Source of the DNA: CAYGWP01 sp964353455
GTDB taxonomy: Bacteria; Planctomycetota; Phycisphaerae; FEN-1346
Direction: 5' to 3'
Length of the DNA: 10,087 nucleotides
Assembly: GCA_964353455.1 (NCBI GenBank)
Contig: CAYGWP010000169.1
Coordinates: 1-10,087, forward strand
Under the pieces are notes generated by a model. The model saw only the letters and a list, made by a program, of their open reading frames with translations. It was not told the DNA's origin and made no database searches. Shown one piece after another: positions 1-5,225 of the stretch. A program made the position numbers and the translations under genes. Within the stretch, counting starts at the first letter, position 1. Each line of letters starts with the position of its first letter.

Positions 1-1219
1 CCTTCACCGGGTCCCACTTGATCGGCCGCTTGAGCCAGTACGCGATATTCCCCAGGTGGCAGACGGTGAGCGTCCGATGGGCTATCTCGATGTCGCGGAA
101 CGGGCGTTCGCGGGTCTTCACGCAGTGGACGAAGTCTCCGAAGATGCCGCCGCGGCCCTTGTAGTTCGGGATGCTGATGTCGGGCGCGGGGGCGTTCCTG
201 TCGGCCTTGCCGGCCCCGCGCGGGGGAATCTCGGCCTTGGTGCCGCGGAACGACAGGTTGCCGCCCCACCCGCCGCCGTGATGCATGATGACACCGTTGG
301 CATAGATGTAGGTGAGGAGCGGGTTGTCCTTGCCATCGGGCGGACGGACCTCAACCGGGCCCGTCTCGTGCAGGTTCATGGCAAAGGTCGCCCCGCCGAA
401 GTTATGGGCGCCCCAGTCGGTCATGCCGCCGCCCGAAAAGTCCCGGCATCCGCGCCAACTGAACGGATGGTAGTTCTTGTTGTACGGCCGCCACGGGGCC
501 GGGCCGAGCCACATCTCCCAGTCGAAGCCTTCCGGCACGGGTTCGGCCGGGCGGATCATCTCGTCCGACGGCCCGCCGCAGCCCACCCACGCCTCCTTGA
601 CCTCGCCTATCGCCCCGCCGCGGATCATCCGGTGGAACCAGTTGTAGTCTCCCCAGACGCGCTGGCTGCCGCCGGAGAACACGCGGCCGTACCGCCGGGC
701 GGTCTCGACCATCGCGCGGCCCTCGCGGATCGTCAGCGACTCCGGCTTCTCGCAATAGACATCCTTCCCGTTCTTCATCGCCGTGATGGTGACGAGGGCG
801 TGCCAGTGGTCGGGCGTGGCGCAGAAAACGATGTCGATGTCGGGCCGCGTCACGAGTTCGCGGAAATCGCTGACCGCCGCGCAGTCGTGGCTGCCGTACT
901 TTTCATCCACACGGTTCCTCGCCCTCTCGCGATGGTTCCGGTCCACGTCGCAGACGGCAACGCCCTGGATATCCTCGAAGCCCAGGAACCCGCCCATGTC
1001 GCCGGTGCCCTGCCCGCCCACGCCGACAAAACCCATCGCCAGGCGGTTGCTTGGCGCCGGTCTCGGCCCGCCGCCGCCCTGGTCGGCCGGCCTGGCCGCA
1101 AGCGAGAATGATGTGATGACGCACGGCGCCGCCGCCGCGGCGGCCACGGCGCCGCGGAGCAGGTTGCGGCGGGTCAGTCGCTTCATACGGGATTTCGTGT
1201 CGGAAGTAGTCTCGGACAT
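1..1219 (-). CDS. Tat-exported Gfo/Idh/MocA family oxidoreductase, 3' end cut by window edge
   Basis: Reading from the ATG at 1219, 406 codons run without a stop to the left edge; by comparison with the neighbouring paralogue about 25 C-terminal residues are missing. The protein is an NAD(P)-dependent sugar or cyclitol oxidoreductase of the Gfo/Idh/MocA family. Visible features are a twin-arginine signal (TRRNLLRG, residues 16-23, followed by an Ala-rich hydrophobic stretch), a Rossmann nucleotide loop GVGGQG (66-71), the family EKP motif with its catalytic lysine (157-159), and TDWGAH (267-272), which probably supplies active-site Asp and His. The start is set by AAGGAG at 1227-1232, 7 nt upstream; the in-frame ATG at 1186 would also keep the Tat motif. 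It lies 78 nt after the paralogue 1298-2563 and is very similar to it, so the pair looks like a tandem duplication. The substrate cannot be read from sequence. Family call is firm. Confidence 0.93.
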   Translation of the reverse strand, partial: MSETTSDTKSRMKRLTRRNLLRGAVAAAAAAPCVITSFSLAARPADQGGGGPRPAPSNRLAMGFVGVGGQGTGDMGGFLGFEDIQGVAVCDVDRNHRERARNRVDEKYGSHDCAAVSDFRELVTRPDIDIVFCATPDHWHALVTITAMKNGKDVYCEKPESLTIREGRAMVETARRYGRVFSGGSQRVWGDYNWFHRMIRGGAIGEVKEAWVGCGGPSDEMIRPAEPVPEGFDWEMWLGPAPWRPYNKNYHPFSWRGCRDFSGGGMTDWGAHNFGGATFAMNLHETGPVEVRPPDGKDNPLLTYIYANGVIMHHGGGWGGNLSFRGTKAEIPPRGAGKADRNAPAPDISIPNYKGRGGIFGDFVHCVKTRERPFRDIEIAHRTLTVCHLGNIAYWLKRPIKWDPVK

Positions 1220-1297
1220 GGTGCGGCTCCTTTTCGCGTGTTCACCTGCGGCGATTATGCTCCCGAGGCGCCCCGCCTGCAAGGGACTTTCAGTGGC

Positions 1298-2563
1298 CTA
1301 AATGCGCCACGGGGCACGCTTCGGCCGATCCAACCAGCGGCTCGCCTCCGCATCGCCCACGATCTCTTCCTTCACGGGGTCCCACTTGATCGCCCTGCCC
1401 AGGGCATAGACGATGTTCCCCAGGTGGCAGACCGTGACGGTGCGGTGCGCAACCTCGATGTCGCGGAACGGCCGCTCTCGTGTGCCGACGCAGTGGATGA
1501 AATCGCCGATCAGCCCGCCGCGCCCCTTGTAGTTTGGAATGTTCATGTTCGGGGCGCCTTCGCCCCGCACCCTCTTGCCCCCGCCGCCGCGGTCCGGAAT
1601 CTCCATCTTCGAACCTTTGATGGAAAGTATGCCGCCCCACCCGCCGGTGTGATGGAATCTGATACCGTTGGCGAACTTGTACGTCAGTTGCGGATACTCC
1701 GGGCCGGGCGGAATGACCTCGACCGGCCCCGTATTCTGCAACTGGCAGCAGAACAGGGCCCCGCCGAACCCGTGGGCGCCCCAGTCCGTCATGCCGCCCC
1801 CCGAATAATCCCGCCACGGCCGGAAACCGAGCCGACCGGGGTTGAACGGCGACCACGGCGCGGGACCCAGCCACAGGTCCCAGTCAAGGCCCGGCGGGAT
1901 CGCTTCCTCCGGCAGGTTGCAGATCGAGGACGGGCCGCCGCAATTCACGTACACGTCCTGGACATCGCCGATCGCTCCGCCCTGCACCATGCGGTGGAAC
2001 CAGTTGTAGTCCTCCCACACCCGCTGGCTGCCGCCGGAAAACACGCGGCCGTACCTGCGGGCCACCTCCACCATCTGCCGGCCCTCGCGCACCGTCAGCG
2101 TCTCGGGCTTCTCGCAGAAGACATCCTTGCCGTTCTTCATCGCCTCAATGGAGATAAGGGCGTGCCAGTGGTCGGGCGTGCCGATCATCGCGATGTCGAT
2201 GTCGGGGCGGTGCACGATCTCCCGGAAGTCGTTGACCGCAGTGCAATCGGAGTTGCCATAGTTATTGTCAACCGTCGATTTGGCGGCCTCGCGCTTGGCC
2301 TTCACGACATCGCAGACCGAGATGACCTGGACCTCGCTGAAACTGAGGAACCCGCGCATGTCGCCGGACCCGCGGCCGCCCACGCCGACGCAGCCGACGG
2401 TCCTCCGGTTGCTCGGAGCAGGCCGCTCCCCGGCCCCAATCGCTGAGGCCGGGACCACGGACGGCGCCTTTGCCGCATAGGCCGGTGACCCGATGGCCGC
2501 CCCCGCGGCAATCAGCCCCTTCAGAAACCGCCGCCGAGACAACTTACTCCGCTTCATCGACAT
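1298..2563 (-). CDS. Tat-exported Gfo/Idh/MocA family oxidoreductase
   Basis: A complete 421-residue protein, normal length for exported members of this family. It has a textbook Tat signal (LSRRRFLKG, residues 8-16), a Rossmann loop GVGGRG (60-65), the Asp-rich NAD-site neighbourhood RPDIDI (119-124), the EKP motif with catalytic Lys152, and TDWGAH (259-264). Gfo/Idh/MocA enzymes oxidise or reduce sugars and related polyols with a bound nicotinamide cofactor. Tat export lets the protein fold around the cofactor in the cytoplasm before leaving, as in Zymomonas glucose-fructose oxidoreductase. The reading frame extends 23 codons further upstream, but a strong AAGGAGG at 2571-2577 sits 7 nt before the ATG at 2563 and the Tat signal begins right there, so the shorter start is chosen. 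It follows the isomerase-like gene by 44 nt and precedes its paralogue by 78 nt. Substrate unknown. Confidence 0.95.
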   Translation of the reverse strand: MSMKRSKLSRRRFLKGLIAAGAAIGSPAYAAKAPSVVPASAIGAGERPAPSNRRTVGCVGVGGRGSGDMRGFLSFSEVQVISVCDVVKAKREAAKSTVDNNYGNSDCTAVNDFREIVHRPDIDIAMIGTPDHWHALISIEAMKNGKDVFCEKPETLTVREGRQMVEVARRYGRVFSGGSQRVWEDYNWFHRMVQGGAIGDVQDVYVNCGGPSSICNLPEEAIPPGLDWDLWLGPAPWSPFNPGRLGFRPWRDYSGGGMTDWGAHGFGGALFCCQLQNTGPVEVIPPGPEYPQLTYKFANGIRFHHTGGWGGILSIKGSKMEIPDRGGGGKRVRGEGAPNMNIPNYKGRGGLIGDFIHCVGTRERPFRDIEVAHRTVTVCHLGNIVYALGRAIKWDPVKEEIVGDAEASRWLDRPKRAPWRI

Positions 2564-2570
2564 TAGAGTT

Positions 2571-2577
2571 CCTCCTT
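2571..2577 (-). promoter_or_regulatory. Ribosome binding site deciding the start at 2563
   Basis: The minus strand reads AAGGAGG, then 7 nt, then ATG at 2563. This near-perfect Shine-Dalgarno sequence rules against the longer in-frame start at 2632, which would place 23 residues ahead of the Tat signal and overlap the upstream gene. Confidence 0.85.
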
Positions 2578-2607
2578 CTCGTTTATCACGCCCCGACGCA
2601 GGAATTA

Positions 2608-4080
2608 TCACGCATGTACGCTGGGGTTCCACTCCAGGCCCGGAACTTCACGCAGATCGTCGATACCCTCGCGCAGCAGCCGCAGGTTCATGAACCGGCA
2701 GAACCGCTGGATGTCGCGCGTGTGGTCTCCGTAGAAGATCACCCGGTGCAGCCCGCAAGACCAGTTCTCGAGGAACCGCTCCGGGTTCTCGACCCGGACT
2801 GCCAGTTTCGTGCGGCACCCGCGGTCCACCAGCGGACTATCGACCGCCTCGCCCGTCGAGAAGAGCATGATGTCGTCGCCTATCAGCCGCGCCATCGACA
2901 CCCGGACGCCCGTCCGCAACTTCACCTGGAGCACCACCCCGCGATTGTCCTCAAGGTGGCTGCGAATGAAGTACGGCTGACCCGGCGTGCCGGGACCGTC
3001 CATGTGAGTCGCCGCAACGCAATGGGCGTGAAGGATAGTGCTGGTGGCATAGTCGAAGCACGGGTCGGTCACAAAGCCGGGCTTACCCACCAGGAAGTTG
3101 AAAACGAGGTGCGTCATGGTTGACTTGAGGTCGGCCTCGCAGATGCCGCCAAGGCCGATGCTGTTCAGCCGCGCAAACCCCAGGCACGGGTACGCCATGT
3201 CGCGGTCTATCAGGCCCATTCCGAGGCAGTTGATCGTGATGGCATCGGCCGCGTCGGCATCGACCAGGTTCTTCAGGGCCAGGGCCATCCGCGACGCCTT
3301 GACGATCTCCTCCTTCTTCGGCTCGACGATCTTCTCGGCATTGCGGATCCACTGCTCGGCGTCCTCGGCAGCAGCAGCAGCCGGCACCGCCTTGTACGCC
3401 TCCTCCAGTTCGGGCAGGCCGAGCGACTTGATCTGCGTCCCGAACTTGGCCTTCATCGCCTCAACGTACTTCGGATCGGCCGGCCTCTGGCTTACGTGAA
3501 GGACCTTCGCATCCTTGAGTCGCCGGATGGCCCGTATCGGCCGGATGGCCGCCGGAATGTCCTCGAACCTGCTGGACGCCCAGCAATCGATCCGCTTCCC
3601 CTGCTTCTGGAGCGATGCGATTATGTGCCACTCGTGGCCACAGTACGGCTCCGAGAAAAGCACCACCGGGATTCCCAGGTCCGCCAGGCTCTTGATCACG
3701 CCGCTGATACCCATCGTAAGTTGCAGGAGGAGTATCCCGTCGGCGTCCTTTAGCTGCTCCTTGGCCTGGGCAATCTCTTGTTCGCTCATAACGAGGCCGC
3801 AGTCGATGAACTCAATGTCGGCCAGCGCCGGCCCAAGCCTCGCCAGTTGCTCCTCGAACCGTTTCTGCTCTGCCGCCACATCCACGCTGGCCATCGGCCA
3901 CCCGGGCCGAGCCTTGCCGGCATAGACCTTGCCGATGCGGACCTTCGCCCTGCCCGGCGCAACAGGCGCGGCCGGCCCGGGCTCGGCGGCAGGTTTCTCT
4001 CCGGCCGCCAGCGCGCCCAGCGACCCCGCGCCCACCGCCGCCGCGCCCAGGAATGCCCTTCTCAAAATCCCGCTTGACAT
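2608..4080 (-). CDS. Tat-exported L-fucose/L-arabinose isomerase-like protein
   Basis: A 490-residue protein resembling the L-fucose/L-arabinose isomerase superfamily, metal-dependent enzymes that interconvert aldoses and ketoses. It starts with a Tat signal (LRRAFLGAAA, residues 6-15), unusual because the classical isomerases are cytoplasmic. After a Pro/Ala-rich linker the fold region starts near residue 46. Family-like features are LGGICEAD (310-317) with a candidate metal-ligand Glu315, TDPCFDYATS (338-347), HAHC (351-354), and GDHTRDIQRF (451-460) with a candidate ligand His453; ligand roles are inferred from analogy with FucI and AraA. The start has AAGGAG at 4087-4092, 6 nt upstream. 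A short CAG-type microsatellite near 3369-3383 encodes an Ala run (residues 233-238). It sits 53 nt after the large fusion gene and 44 nt before the first oxidoreductase, suggesting a joint role in sugar conversion outside the cytoplasm. Whether it is still an active isomerase is unknown. Confidence 0.8.
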   Translation of the reverse strand: MSSGILRRAFLGAAAVGAGSLGALAAGEKPAAEPGPAAPVAPGRAKVRIGKVYAGKARPGWPMASVDVAAEQKRFEEQLARLGPALADIEFIDCGLVMSEQEIAQAKEQLKDADGILLLQLTMGISGVIKSLADLGIPVVLFSEPYCGHEWHIIASLQKQGKRIDCWASSRFEDIPAAIRPIRAIRRLKDAKVLHVSQRPADPKYVEAMKAKFGTQIKSLGLPELEEAYKAVPAAAAAEDAEQWIRNAEKIVEPKKEEIVKASRMALALKNLVDADAADAITINCLGMGLIDRDMAYPCLGFARLNSIGLGGICEADLKSTMTHLVFNFLVGKPGFVTDPCFDYATSTILHAHCVAATHMDGPGTPGQPYFIRSHLEDNRGVVLQVKLRTGVRVSMARLIGDDIMLFSTGEAVDSPLVDRGCRTKLAVRVENPERFLENWSCGLHRVIFYGDHTRDIQRFCRFMNLRLLREGIDDLREVPGLEWNPSVHA

Positions 4081-4133
4081 AGGTTTCTCCTTGAGCAGAA
4101 GCGTTCCTGCAAGACCGCTGGTTCACAGAAACG

Positions 4134-5225
4134 CTATGCGACCCCAAGCAGCCACCGGCAAAGGAACATGATAGGAAGATAAACGACCAGGTAAAGAGAA
4201 AGCCAGCCGGCATCCCAGGTCGCCGCGGCGACCCGCCAGAACAGCGGCGCCCAGAACACATCGGCCCCTTGTGTCTTCGCCTCGACGTACTTGACCTTGA
4301 CCAGCCGGATGGGCGACCCCATGCCGGCCGGCCGCGCAGTCTGCACCGGCCCCTTGCCGTCGCCGAGGTCTTCCTTGGACTCCGGCGGCCACCTGTCGCC
4401 AAGCACCAGGCGCGTCCGCACCTGCTCGGCCCCGTCGGCCGCAAGCGAGACCGCGAACCGCCCCGCCCCGCCGGTGGCGGGCGTCCGGAGCGTCCACGAA
4501 AGGTTCTGCGCGGGTATCGGACTCTTCAGGTACTCGCTGAGGTCGGCGATCCTGGAGGCTGGAGGCACAGCCTCGCTTGTTTGCTGTCTTCCCTCCGGTC
4601 TCCAGTCTCCAGCCTCAAGCCTGGCTTTGAACGATGCGAGAAGTTCCTCGAGCGTCGCCCGGATGGGCTTAAGCGATTGTGACGCCGGCGTCACCGCTTC
4701 AAGCACCAATCCCGAATCGGCCGTCAGCGTCACCGGCTTCAGGTAATCCCCATCGACCATCGCCGTCACGTACGCCGTGGCCCCTGGCCTCGGGTTCCAC
4801 GAGGCCGGGTCAACCCGCTGCGGCAGCCACATGAACGACATGACCATCGGGCCGAGGATGACCGCAATCGGCACGAGCGCCGCCAGGAAGACCCGCATGT
4901 GAACCGGGCCAGCCAGCGCCAGCAGCGCCTGTCGCCGAGGCGAATCCGCCGGCAGACCCCCCGCCTCCGCACGCAGCCGCGCCGCCCGCGCCTTCGCCAC
5001 ACGCAGACGCTGGTTGTCCGTCAGTAGCCGCTGGCCCGCCATCGTGATGACCGCCAGACCCCCCGCCAGAACAGCCACCGCCCCGGCCTTGCCGAACGCA
5101 GCAACCAGCGGCCACAGCGCCGCGTCCAGCGCCGCCAGCGACGGCCGATACACCCACCCAGCCGGCAGCGCAAACGTCGCCACCAGGTACACGCCCCACA
5201 CGAGGAAGAACACGTTCCGCAGCAT
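4134..5225 (-). other. EMC3/TMCO1 (DUF106)-like membrane module at the C-terminus of the fusion protein
   Basis: Residues 871-1233 of the fusion protein. Hydrophobic helices lie at about 873-895, 904-933, 981-1004 and 1206-1231. Between helices 2 and 3 is a basic, helix-forming segment (QRLLTDNQRLRVAKARAARL, 935-954), the hallmark of the Oxa1/YidC-superfamily DUF106/EMC3 group. Helix 3 is followed by a ~200-residue soluble insert rich in beta-type sequence, then a last helix ending RWLLGVA, close to the RKLLxV ending I associate with archaeal DUF106 proteins. The positive-inside rule puts the coiled coil and the N-terminal enzyme in the cytoplasm and the soluble insert outside. The extra first helix is what an N-terminal cytoplasmic domain needs. 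An ATG at 5225 (Met871) could start this module as a separate protein, but its upstream SD is weak. The family call rests on recall, without alignment. Confidence 0.62.

Noticed and set aside
56..1111. Long plus-strand open frame opposite the left oxidoreductase, and similar long plus-strand frames at 1238-2446 and 6534-7967.
   Set aside because: All are antisense to genes with clear domains; such frames are common in GC-rich DNA. Their sequences are Arg/Pro/Ala/His-rich without recognisable motifs.
2564..2632. Longer start at 2632 for the oxidoreductase 1298-2563.
   Set aside because: It would overlap the upstream gene and place 23 residues before the Tat signal; the AAGGAGG before 2563 decides the start.
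4081..4133. Possible terminator between the fusion gene and the isomerase-like gene (AGCGTT...AACGCT).
   Set aside because: Only a 6-bp stem with a ~24-nt loop and no T-run; the short gap and good SD suggest read-through.
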